Of a stretch of DNA of 64,000 nucleotides, positions 1-10,300 are shown piece after piece. A program made the translations under genes and the position numbers. The stretch is from Owenia fusiformis. Its lineage: Eukaryota > Annelida > Polychaeta > Sabellida > Oweniidae. The stretch covers positions 32,918,866 to 32,982,865 of the forward strand of contig CAIIXF020000001.1 of NCBI GenBank assembly GCA_903813345.2. The letters run 5' to 3'. Under the pieces are notes generated by a model that saw only the letters and a list, made by a program, of their open reading frames with translations, was not told where the DNA came from and did not search any database. How positions within the stretch are numbered: the stretch's first letter is position 1; each line of letters begins with the position of its first letter.

Positions 1-40
1 TTAAATTTTTTCATCCACATCTGATATCTGTACGGACGGC
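1..40 (+). repeat. Fragment of the TGTCCCCACC repeat family
   Basis: The first 40 bases match the subterminal part of the two full copies at 38.8 and 44.1 kb: the 'TTTTTTCATCCACATCTG' stretch, then 'GATATCTGTA' and 'CGGACGG'. An internal piece is missing relative to those copies, so this is a decayed or truncated copy cut by the window edge. Confidence 0.6.
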
Positions 41-157
41 AATATTATTAATGGCCATCTTGATACTTTCCTGAAAAGCAAGGAAATACACACATGCCAT
101 CATACTTAATTACAAGTCTTGATCGAAAAGGAAGTACTTCAGCCCTCAAATACTTAC

Positions 158-984
158 TATTTTTTTCATGGCCTGAGTTCGTCGCTTACATGCTAAATTG
201 AAGAGTTAGCTGACGTTTGGGAGATCTGACTTACCTTCTAAAGGTTAGAACCCGAATCTTAATGAAACCATATCACCTTTGTTCCGTCAACCATGGAGCA
301 TTTGCCACAACATCCAAGAGGTAAATCATGGACCGTGAAAATGAATGATTTCCTTGTAAGTTCCGGAAGTTTCAATACGAAAAATTACCGAACATATGTG
401 AAAACCGAATATTTGTTCGTTGTTTTCACGATTTACAGGTTCGTTTGTTCTCCAATGTTTTGGTCTAAATTATAAAGCATCACCAACAGGTCTTACTCTA
501 TTAATCGACTAATACAGCAGACGGCTCATATTTCTACGTAGCATTTCGTTCAGACCAATAGTGGGAGTGCAGATCACGCAGTTTCGTTCGATGCGTACAT
601 CACTTGAAATTGGTAATTTTAAATATTGGCTACTTCACTTAGCTTGGCGGATGTAAAACATTGCTTATATTCTTTTAATTTTCACACCAGACATGCTTGG
701 TTGACACGTCAACAAAGTAAAGTTCAAGGGTCAATGCGTTATTTCGTGATAACTACAACGCCTTCCCGGATGTCAACATGATGAAAAATGAAAAAGTCGG
801 AAAAGCATTTACACTAATTTCTATCAAATGCTGTGTTTATGCATCATCAATGACGCAACAAAGGTGATATGGTTTCATTAAGATTCGGGTTCTAACCTTT
901 AGAAGGTAAGTCAGACTCCCAAACGTCAGCTAACTCTTATATTTAGCATGTTAGCGACAAACTCAGGCCATGAAAAAAATAGTA
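158..984. repeat. Fold-back (long inverted repeat) element
   Basis: Arms at about 158-292 and 852-984 are near-perfect reverse complements, for example 'CCTTCTAAAGGTTAGAACCC' on the left and 'GGGTTCTAACCTTTAGAAGG' on the right. The roughly 560-base loop shows no coding potential. This is the structure of a non-autonomous long-TIR MITE. I saw no clear target-site duplication. Confidence 0.75.
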
Positions 985-1309
985 CACGGATTGATGTTAC
1001 TGATGTAAGACACAGTTAGAGACCAAAAGTAAGCCGCGGATCGACTTAATTTGATTTCAAAGGTTATTATTATTAATCAGATGTTTACTTCCCCGTTTGA
1101 GAGCCATAGGTTTCAAAATCTAACATGGCTCTCGAAGTGAGTAACCCTTGGCCCCAAGAAGGTAAGCCCATAGCGAATTCACTTACCACAAATTTTTACT
1201 CAACCCAAGATAAATTTATTCGAGAGAGTGTCTGGAACAAAATGATACCCTCAAACCTTTTTTCCCAGCCGAGTAACGAAATCGGGAGCTAGGGACAGCA
1301 TAGACGGTG

Positions 1310-1364
1310 AACACCGCCTCTAATGCGTTGGATTGTCGTAAGGACTTGCATTAGAGGCGGTGTT
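1310..1364. repeat. Perfect 17-bp stem-loop
   Basis: AACACCGCCTCTAATGC at 1310-1326 is exactly complementary to 1348-1364, around a 21-base loop. It could be a MITE remnant or a structured RNA element; nothing around it decides which. The unpaired flanks argue against a long pri-miRNA stem. Confidence 0.6.
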
Positions 1365-1692
1365 TATCCTTGTAAATTCATGCCAATCTAAGTTTTTCTT
1401 GATTATTTTTGCCGGTTCACTTTATCTTAATCTTCTGCTTAGAATCTCTGCGTCATTTACAGAGAAATATAAACAAAATGGATACATTGATGATTTATAC
1501 AAAAAATTACCATAGCTTTGTGGTTGTAGAAGGTTGAATTGTGCTAATTTTGTAGCAAAATCGCCGTTTGTCGCTACTGTTTACAAAATCTTTATGGCGG
1601 CTTCTATTCTCACGAGATTTGACGAGAGTAGGCATTGAATATTGCTGACATCTATTTGACTATACAGAGTTTATATCATTCATTCGACCATC

Positions 1693-1851
1693 ATGTATTT
1701 GATGGAAGAAATCAATGATCTCTATTCGCATAACATAAAACCAAAGTTTGGATTTGATTTGAAGCCAGAACAGTTACAAGACGTGATAACAAACATATTG
1801 AATCAAGAATCCACTATAGCAGTTTTACAAACTGGTTATTGGAAAACATTA
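1693..1851 (+). pseudogene. RecQ-like helicase fragment with broken Walker A
   Basis: The reading frame from the ATG at 1693 contains 'FGFDLKPEQLQDVITNIL', then 'AVLQTGYWKT'. This is the layout of the N-terminal Q-motif and motif I of RecQ-family DEAH helicases (LxPEQ, about 20 residues, then TGxGKS/T). The Walker A glycine is Trp, and the usual Pro before TG is Gln. No DEAH box or later motif follows: the sequence runs into CACGTGATCATCA repeats and the frame stops at 1887. I read it as a dead, truncated copy of a RecQ-like gene or of a helicase carried by a repeat. A short 5' exon of a divergent gene is possible but unsupported, because no splice donor follows. Confidence 0.5.
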
Positions 1852-2269
1852 CAACACGTGATCATCAAATTACGTCACGTCACGTGATCATCACACTGAT
1901 TTATGCAACGCATGCGCACTTGAAATTAGGTCAGCGAAAATGTCAAGAAGACCGGTCAGAAATGCAATTTCGTCTTATCTGCAAGGATTACACAGAATTA
2001 CTGTAATAAAGCGAGGCATTTAAGGGTTCATTTTGAAGATTTTTGGTCCCGCTATCCAGTGGTGAAAGAATTTTCAAGATTGAGGTAAGATCTTGGGAGA
2101 AAAGTCAAAAACATCAGATCCGGACTTTTCAGCATTTCTTAAATTTGATAAATTTACATTGCACGTTATGCACCCCTGGGGCCAACACGATCCTCAGAGA
2201 CCCAGAGGGTGCATGAATGCACCTAGGGACAGCATCAAACAGCATTTTTCAAACGAAGTGTCTGGAGTA

Positions 2270-2362
2270 CCTTAAAATTTAAGGCTCTTTAGCCAAAATG
2301 CTAAAGAGCCTTAAAATTTAAGGCTATTTAGCTGTGAACATAGTGTTTTGGCTAGAGAGCCT
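2270..2362. repeat. Self-complementary AAGGCTCTTTAGC repeats, left cluster
   Basis: Tandem, self-complementary units in which 'AAGGCTCTTTAGC' alternates with its reverse complement 'GCTAAAGAGCCTT', joined through the palindrome TTAAAATTTAA. The same unit recurs at 3760-3902, at the other end of an inverted-repeat segment. Confidence 0.8.
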
Positions 2363-2523
2363 TTGTGTTTATAATCCGTGTTTATATTGTTTTTTATTGA
2401 AGTTTTCGTCATCTAAACAATAAAACAACTGTCTCGAAAGTTTTTCAACCCAGAATGCCACTTAAAAATTTCACACATGTATATTACTATAAAGTTGCAA
2501 AAAATTGTGTCCTTTCACGGTAG

Positions 2524-2596
2524 AACACTCTGGTATAGTGGTTAGGGTGCTCGCTTTCCGCTCCTGCGGCGTGGGTTCGATTCCCCGACGGAGCAC
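2524..2596 (+). ncRNA. tRNA-like sequence (Pol III A and B boxes), degenerate
   Basis: An A-box-like 'TGGTATAGTGGTTAGG' lies near 2531-2546, a perfect B box 'GGTTCGATTCC' near 2574-2584, and an oligo-T run begins 2 bases after the end, so all Pol III signals are present. Folding is poor: the 3' strand of the acceptor (ACGGAGC) does not pair with the 5' side, the T stem has only about three pairs and the anticodon stem is irregular. It therefore looks like a tRNA pseudogene or the head of a tRNA-derived SINE. I cannot assign an amino acid. Confidence 0.55.
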
Positions 2597-2611
2597 TTTT
2601 TATTTTGAATA

Positions 2612-3581
2612 ACAAGCCGGAAGTTTGTTCTCTGAGGTCCGGAAATTATGTACACAATTTTTTCTAGAATTCTTGGGCTTGCTCCATCGCTCAATCATCA
2701 ATGTTTAATGAAATTAATCACTTGTATTGGCTTTGCTATAGTCACGAGAATACAGGGAATCCCATTTTAGGATGGCAAAAAGTATGATGAAGACCTGGGG
2801 ATGAAAAGGATCTTGTTTCTTCTAGATCAGCACATCTTGACGAAGTTTATCGTGAATGCAGGGACATTAGCCCAGGGACATCACAGAATACACTTCCAAA
2901 TCTATTGCCCTATAGATTTCAATGCTGATTTTAGAATTTTTCACGTGACGAGATATTTTTGCATAATATTTTCCTCACAAGTGAGAATTTAAGCACATGA
3001 GAGAGCACAAAAAAAATTTACAGTACAAGAGGTGAACTGTCGAGGAAATAGCGGCTTATGCAACACAACAACAACATTTTTATCCTAGCCTCCATTCCAT
3101 CAATAAATGTCTATACATCAAAATCTTTACTAAACGGAAGTTGCGATTTATAGTGGATAAAATGGTAAAAATAACCTTTTTCTGGCTATACTGTACGTGA
3201 TTGCCTGGTCTTACACCTTCTCTGGTGAACCAGAGACATATATTTTCGATATATGCATGAACATCAAACAAACAAACATTTTCTTTTCAAAGTCGATGTT
3301 TGAACCTTTAAAAAGCCAAATTTAGACTGAGGATTGAAAACATTCTTTTATTTGTCTCGGTAGACCGGAAGTAAATTGATGAGTCGAACAAAAAGTGATA
3401 ATGTTTTTTTATGAAGTGGGGAAGTCAAAACAGTACTAATAGAAGTCATAGTAAGCATTAGAAGATCATTTAAAACCATATAAATCAAATCAACGGCAAA
3501 GTTAGTTGAAATGACTGAAATCTTTATATGTTATCTTCTTCATCTTCGCGGACCTCAGAGAAGACACTTCCGGTTTAATAA
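2612..3581. repeat. Inverted repeat pair around a ~900-bp segment
   Basis: 'AAGCCGGAAGT....CTCTGAGGTCCGG' at about 2612-2643 matches the reverse complement of 3548-3581. Outside these arms lie the two AAGGCTCTTTAGC clusters, so the interval 2270-3903 has a nested symmetric structure suggesting a non-autonomous DNA element. The interior has no supportable ORF. Confidence 0.55.
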
Positions 3582-3759
3582 TCAGTGATTTTATCGATCA
3601 AAAAAAATTTCTCTTTGAATTTGTCCGATATCTGCTAATATGGTATGTATATTTGTGCTGATTGTTAAATTACAAAATAGGTTGGGTATAGAATATGTCA
3701 AAGTCGTTTGATCTTGTCCCAGAAGCAATATTTCGTCATTTCTGTCGCCTGGAATTCCT

Positions 3760-3902
3760 AAAGGCTCTTTAGCAGAATTGGCTATCAAAATGCTAAAGAG
3801 CCTTAAAATTTAAGGCTCTTTAGCCGAAATGCTAAAGAACCTTAAAATTTAAGGCTCTTTAGCATTTTGGCTAGAGAGCCTTAAATTTTAAGGCTCTCCA
3901 GG
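3760..3902. repeat. Self-complementary AAGGCTCTTTAGC repeats, right cluster
   Basis: About three palindromic units of the same sequence as the cluster at 2270-2362, ending in 'GGCTCTCCAGGC'. Each unit can fold on itself and also pair with the left cluster. Confidence 0.8.
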
Positions 3903-4099
3903 CACGGCCTTTTTCAAAAATGTTGTTTGGAACCCAAAGCCAAAGTACAAAATATTATTGACCTTCCTATAATTAGAACTAGATCTACAAAAGAAATTCA
4001 CATATACATTGTTACACTTTACAAATCATTAAATTGAAATTTTATAGTAACAATCTAGGTGAAAGGTTCAATTTTTAGCCAACGTTTTCCAACGTGCTT

Positions 4100-4204
4100 A
4101 CCCTATTGTAAAATGGCGCAGAGAGGACGGTCACGTGACAGTTCACAACGTGGTAGGAATTTCCCTATTAGTTTGGCGTCATTTCCGGGGTATCCCAACT
4201 GAAT
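4100..4204 (+). promoter_or_regulatory. Probable TATA-less promoter and 5' UTR of TTC32
   Basis: Just upstream of the TTC32 start are 'AAATGGCGC' (YY1-like, about 4111-4119) and a CACGTG E-box at 4132-4137. A second ACGTGG and a short GGCGTC/TTCCGGGG stretch follow, locally richer in GC than its surroundings. This fits a housekeeping-type start, but no transcription start is visible and the call rests on position and motif resemblance. Confidence 0.35.
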
Positions 4205-4341
4205 ATGGAGAAAAAGAAAAATTGTGAAATTCTATTTTCAAATGCTCAGAAAGATGAATCGATTGATAATTACACTGAGTACATAGTTGCAGCATGTGAA
4301 CAGCTTAAAACTTACAATTCAAAAGAGGAAATTAAACTTTT
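4205..4341 (+). CDS. TTC32: TTC32 exon 1
   Basis: ATG at 4205 opens 'MEKKKNCEILFSNAQ' and runs 45 codons plus two bases (TT) to the donor TT|GTAAGT at 4342. The split codon TT|A gives Leu with exon 2. Without splicing the frame stops at once (TAA within the donor), so the donor is required. Confidence 0.88.
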
Positions 4342-7300
4342 GTAAGTACAAACTTACTTCGGTCCAAAGCCTTCTCTATATTCCGGCTTTGAGGAGGAAG
4401 ATTGAGCTGCCTTAGTATTATAAATATTGTAAATCATTGTGTCACACGCACAGTAAATATGGCATAATAATATGAAATATACATTTATGTATAGATTTGA
4501 AGAACATCAGCTCACATCCCCGTCTGAATCTATTGTTATATTTGATTTCTTTAAGCGAGAATAATTTCAAATGTTATTCACGTCCAGAACCGGAAGCCAT
4601 TTTTAGCTACAGCGAGAAAATTTCACCATCTGTCAAAACTCCAAAATGAAATTTTGAAATATCTAAATCCAGACAAGCAACGCTTCATCCTAAATATGAT
4701 TAATATTCTTAAAAATATTTATAAAATTTATTTAAAATGAGTTCTAGGTGCGTGTTAGTTCAACGTCGTTAAACTCAATAACGGCGTTATTTACTATTAA
4801 GAATTTTCTTGGGGCCATTATTGAGTTTAACCTCTTTACTATTCTTTCCATTGATGCAAGTTTTGGATCCACCGAAACCATTTTTCCGCGATAACATGCA
4901 ACTGATACTTGACAACAATATAAAAACACATAACATCAAGCGATTCAACACAATATTATTGTATTAAATGGTCATTTATACAAGTAAAATGAGGTTAAAC
5001 TTACCAATCTCTAAAATGACATTTCCGCATGTCTGTCATTGTGTCTGTTCGTCCCGGGTTAAAATTTAAACTATTGAAACGAAATTGTTGTCAAATAGAT
5101 TGATAATTATCACGCGATTACTCGGGATAAAATAACCATTTTTGAGGATAGCAGGTATCTTTGATTGATTTATATAGCGCTTGTATACACACAAAATCGT
5201 TATTAATTGCAAACCTACTGTTCGTTGATGCAGTGTCGCAATGACGGTTAATTCCTGATACGATTTGCAATTTCGATGTTACCGGAGCTGACCGATATTT
5301 TCGTAAAATTCCAAACCTGTCTCCAATATTTTCGTAATTATGCATCAATATGGTCTAAGGGGGGTACGGGATGGTGTGTATGTATTTATAAGGTATGTAT
5401 GCATGCTTGAATCACATTCTTTATGTAATATTACCATGTTTTCGGAGTTTAATTAGTTCCGCATGTCGAAACCTGCTGAACGATTAAATGATCGCATCAA
5501 GGGCAAAATCATCATGGAAGTTAGACCTAGCCGGGGCCATAAGACATGTCAGATAAGAAACAAGGCCCAGGCTAGGTCTAATGTTGTTGGACTAGGTGCG
5601 TGTAGGTGCGTAGCACATTACACACGAAATCAATGAAGTTTCGTCTAGCTGTAAGCTAGAGACTCGAGTAAGTACAAACTAGTTTGAAACACAGGAACCT
5701 TTACTATCAACACCTGACAGAGACACTAGAGTCTTACTCGAGTCTCTAGCTTACAGCTAGACGTAACTTAATTGATATCGTATGTACTGTGCTACACGCA
5801 CCTACACGCACCTAGAATTCATTTTTAATAAATTTTATAAATATTTCTAAGAATATTGATCATATTTAGGGATGAAGCGTTGCTTGTCTGGATTAAGATA
5901 TTTCAAAATTTCATTTCGGAGTTTGACACATGGTGGAATTTTCTCGCTGTAGCTAAAAATGGCTTCCGGTTCTGGACGTGAATTCAATATTTGAAATTAT
6001 TCTCGCTTAAAGAAATCAAATATAACAATAGATTCAGACGGGGATGTGAGCTGATGTTCTTCAAATCTATACATAAAGGTATATTTCATATTATTATGCC
6101 ATATTTACTGTGCGTGTGACACAATGATTTACAATATTTATAATACTAAGGCAGCTCAATCTTCCTCCTCAAAGCCGGAATATAGAGAAGGCTTTGGACC
6201 GAAGTAACTAGAGTCCATTTCACTGCTTCAGTTCGTCAGTAGAACGGCAAAAATAAGAAATTGGGAGACTATTGTGCAATAATATATGGAAAAGTATATT
6301 CATAATGTACATGAATGACATTTGTATATTTCAGATTTTTTAGTTTTTTGTGCAATAAGCCTGTGCCGTCTTGTAATTTGAAGAATTTCAGCCATGTTAA
6401 GGTTCAGCTGGAAAGAAACATTATGGTAAAAAATTGCTATACCTGCACATGTTATTTTCTGGTACATAATTAAGTATGAAGGCGTGTGTGTATTTCCTTG
6501 CTTTTTTCAGGAAAGTATCATTACACTGTTTACTTTTAGTAAACCTGGAAACAGGTCAATGGTAGCTCCTGTGTTGTCTGGAAACTTTGAAAGAAAATTT
6601 GGAAAAACAGGAAGTGTGAAATATCAGAATTCCCTGGAGTTCCCTTTGAACGCCTACCAGATATTCTAAAAGAAGACAATGTAATGATACTTTCCTGAAA
6701 AAAGCAAGGAAATTGATACATGCCTTCATACTTTATTTTGTACCAGAAAATAACATGTGCAGGTATAGCAATTTTTTACCAAAATGTTACTTTCCAGCTG
6801 TACCTTAATCTTAATGAAAATAACATGGCAGAGAAACATCCAAATATAAGAGGCCACACACTTTATAAGCCAAACTAGAAGCAATCCAAGATATACAAAT
6901 GTCATTCGTGTACATTATGAATATACTTTTCCATATATTATTGCACAATGGTCTCCCAATTTCTTATTTTTGCCGTTCTACTGACGAACTGAAGCAGTGA
7001 AATGGACTTTAGGCTAGATTAGTTCAACAAGTTAAACCTTACTTCCTGCGAAAGCTATTTGGGTTTCAAAATCTAACATGGCTCTCGAAGTGAGTAAGTT
7101 AAACCTAGTCTGGGCCTTATTTCTTATCTGACATTTCTTGTGGTCCGCCCTAGGTTTAACATCCGTGCCTATTCGGCCCTTGATGCAAAAAATTATAATG
7201 ATGGCCTATGGCAGCGCATGGAATTCTATGCGCATTTTATTAATAATAGTGAGAATTTGCAACCAATGAAAGCATAGCATGGAAGTTAAACCCAACCACG

Positions 7301-10300
7301 GCAACAAGAACACTCAGATTATAAATGAAAGCCGTGGTATTGGGTTTAACTTGTTGAACTAAGATAACACCTGACAATGGCATCTATTGGTGACAGAACC
7401 CTGTGAATATACAAGGAAAGTAAGGGTTTGTGTAAAAAACCGTTCCTAGCAGGGTTACCAACTTTAAAAGTTCCACATTTCCCCCGATTGTAGTAGCGAA
7501 TTGACTTGACAGACTTAGCCTACTGAGTGCACTGCTGTTCGATATTTTTTACCCTATACGAGACAGAGCACTTTTTAAAATAATCGATCCAGCAAACAGT
7601 GACGTCCATGTCACGTTGCTCATAAGTACCGGATTTTCTCGCATATAAGTTCCTAGAAGACGTTGCACATTTTCTTTCTTTACACATCGAGGCAATGTAA
7701 ACATGAGACATCTATTGATGGTATAAAAAAGAACGTTGTTGTAACGTGTCCGTAAAGTTCGTTAGTGTGGAAAACATAACATACCGGATTTTCTCGCATA
7801 TTAGCCCTGGGCGTATAACTGAAAGAAGGGGTAATTTCAACTGTTATTTTACCTCTTATTTTTCGCCCATGAGCGTATAAGTGTACTACTTTCGATTTTT
7901 GGCCCAGTGGGCGTAAAGGTGAGAAGAGCTGATGAATACAATGGACTACCGTACCTACTGTTGTAGTCCTACCGCATGTTTTGTAAGAATTATAAAGGAA
8001 ATGTCACTTACAACCTTGGACTTAATGTTGAAACAAAGTAACAACAGAACGATCCACCACTGCCACTTACAGGACAGCGTTGAACTAATGTTGAAACAAA
8101 GTAACGACAGAACCAGTGACAAAATACTCTTGAATTTATTGAAAAAATCAATAAATAATCATTTTTTATAGGCCCATGGGCGTATAAGCGTACTACATTC
8201 GATTTTTGGCCCATGGGCCTAAATTGAGGGGGGCGTATATGCGAGAAAATCCGGAACGTTTGATTTTTTACTACATTGGTCCATATGTGACGTAACTCAA
8301 ACGTTAAATTCAACGTTGTCAAAACAGGCCTTTAATATCAAAATATTTGTTGGTGGAAAAAAAACATTACAAAAACTTTGTGTTCTCACTAAGTCGGTTC
8401 ATTTCCGACGTATTGTTAACGTTAAGATTTAACGTTGTTGAAACGTTTTTTCGATTTGAAATAACCTCAAAACATGACGACCATAATGACGTTCATGGAC
8501 CGTATTGATCTGACGTTACTTAAATATTAAGCAAAACGTCGATGGATGGTTGAATTTCAACATTGTGGAAATGGCTTCAAAATATTTGTAAGTTAAAGAA
8601 ACGTTACAAAGATGTCAATATGTTCTTAATAAATCAGTTCATATTACCCACGTTATTTTAACGTTAAAAGTAAACGTTGTCAAAACGTTCCTACGATGTG
8701 AAATAACCTCAAAACGTGACGTCGAAAATAACGTACATGTATTGTCTGGATCCAACGTTATAAATAAAAAAATTCCTAACCCTGCTAGGAACGTTAAGTA
8801 CCCGGTTACCCGGTCACCCGGTTTTTTACACAAACCCCAGGAAAACCGCCTGTCTGAAAGTTTTTTGATGGTGTGATCTCATTCACATCATGTGCCTTGT
8901 TAGCTCACATGGTGAGCTTTTGCAATCGCTCACTTGTCCGTCTGTCTGTCTGTCCGTCCGTCCGTCCGTCCGTCCGTCCATTTTTTGTCTCGCAAAATTC
9001 ACTTTTGACCCATTTCCTAGCTTTACAAATAATTTCAGGTGTCATTGTAAAAATCCATGTCAATGTAAAGAGTAGATATATGAAATAATTTTGTTACAAA
9101 AAATCAGCGAAAAATTATATCCATTTTTTTATTTTCAGCCATTTTAGTTAACATTGATTTGTCCATCTGACTCGCGAAATCCACTTTTCCGTCAACAAAA
9201 GTGGCACGTTTTAAACCCTCTGTCGATAGGATTCCTGTTTTAAGTTAATTTTGTTCAACATCAATACAAAAAACTCTCCTATGACTCTTGGTTCAAAAGC
9301 TCGCCTATTTTCAAAATGGTCGCCATTCTTGTTTCGCGAAATTCACTTTTGGCCCATTTCCTAGCTTTACAAATAATTTCAGCTGTCCTGCATTGTAAAA
9401 AGCCATGTCACTGTAAAGAGAGGTTGTATGAAATAATTTCGTTACAAAAAATCGGCTAAATATTATATCCGTTTTTTTATTTTCAGCCATTTTAGTTAAC
9501 ATTGATTTGTCCATCTGTCTCTCAGTCAGTCCAAAATAGTGGCAAGTTTTAAAACCTCTGTCTGTCAACACTTGGCTCTTTTTAAATCCTCTGTAGATAG
9601 GATTCTCAATTTAAAATATTTTTGTTCAACATCAATAAAGAAAAAAAAACTGTAACTCCTGCTTCAAAATCTTGCCTATTTTCAAATGGCCACCATTTCA
9701 GTCTCGGGAAATGCACTTTTGGCCCATTTCCTAGCTTTACAAATAAGTTCAGGTGTCCTGCATTGTAAAAAGCCATGTCTTTGTAAAGAGTAGTTGCATG
9801 AAATAATTTTGTCACAAAAATCTGCAAAAAAATTATATCCGTTTTTATAAAATTTCACTTTTGAGCAACATCATGTGAGCCCAGTACCCACGGTACTAAT
9901 TTTTTTTTCATGGAGGGGAGGGTGGTAATAGAATCTGATAGGGTCCTTTTGTCATTTAAAGTGCGTTTTATTTGATTTCTCACCCTCTGAAAGTTCAATT
10001 CTGGTGATAATGGGGGTAAAAGTACTGGGAAATAATATGACATAGTTTAATCATGGACTTGAGTCAATGTTTCTTTCGAAACGTATTGCCATATAATTTT
10101 ACCAGGCAGGATTCAAAAAAATTCCAGGATCAAAAAAGTAAGAGTCCACGAAGGTAATGTGACGAAAGTAATGTGAATCTGCCAAAGTACACGACAGGAT
10201 TTTAAAATACCATGGTCTTAAACTGATCATACTGCAATCATTTTGTTATGCTTGACCAACTGATCCTCATGAAATAATTGTTACCTTTTATTGTGCTTGA

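Larger units (their letters stand above)
4349..6209. repeat. 1.9-kb nested palindrome in TTC32 intron 1
   Basis: Arms of about 400 bp at 4349-4757 and 5806-6209 are reverse complements; for example 'CTTCGGTCCAAAGCCTTCTC' on the left pairs with 'GAGAAGGCTTTGGACCGAAG' on the right. It begins within 8 bases of the exon 1 splice donor. Smaller palindromes sit inside it (5521-5581, 5590-5815, 5642-5763). No ORF of note. Probably a stack of MITEs or a fold-back element. Confidence 0.85.
7425..8838. mobile_element. Non-autonomous TIR element (GGGTTTGTGTAAAAAACCG ends)
   Basis: Left end GGGTTTGTGTAAAAAACCG, followed by CCTAGCAGGG; right end CCCTGCTAGG ... CGGTTTTTTACACAAACCC, an inverted match of about 19 bp plus a subterminal 10-bp match. 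It contains the smaller TIR element at 7784-8254 and a tandem AACGTT-rich duplication at 8256-8770. No transposase is visible. Confidence 0.7.

Noticed and set aside
8890-9088. Frames with Ser/Val/Arg/Pro repeats (also near 22,380, 40,250, 43,030 and 45,380)
   Set aside because: Translations of (CCGT)n/(GGAC)n microsatellite tails of dispersed repeats.
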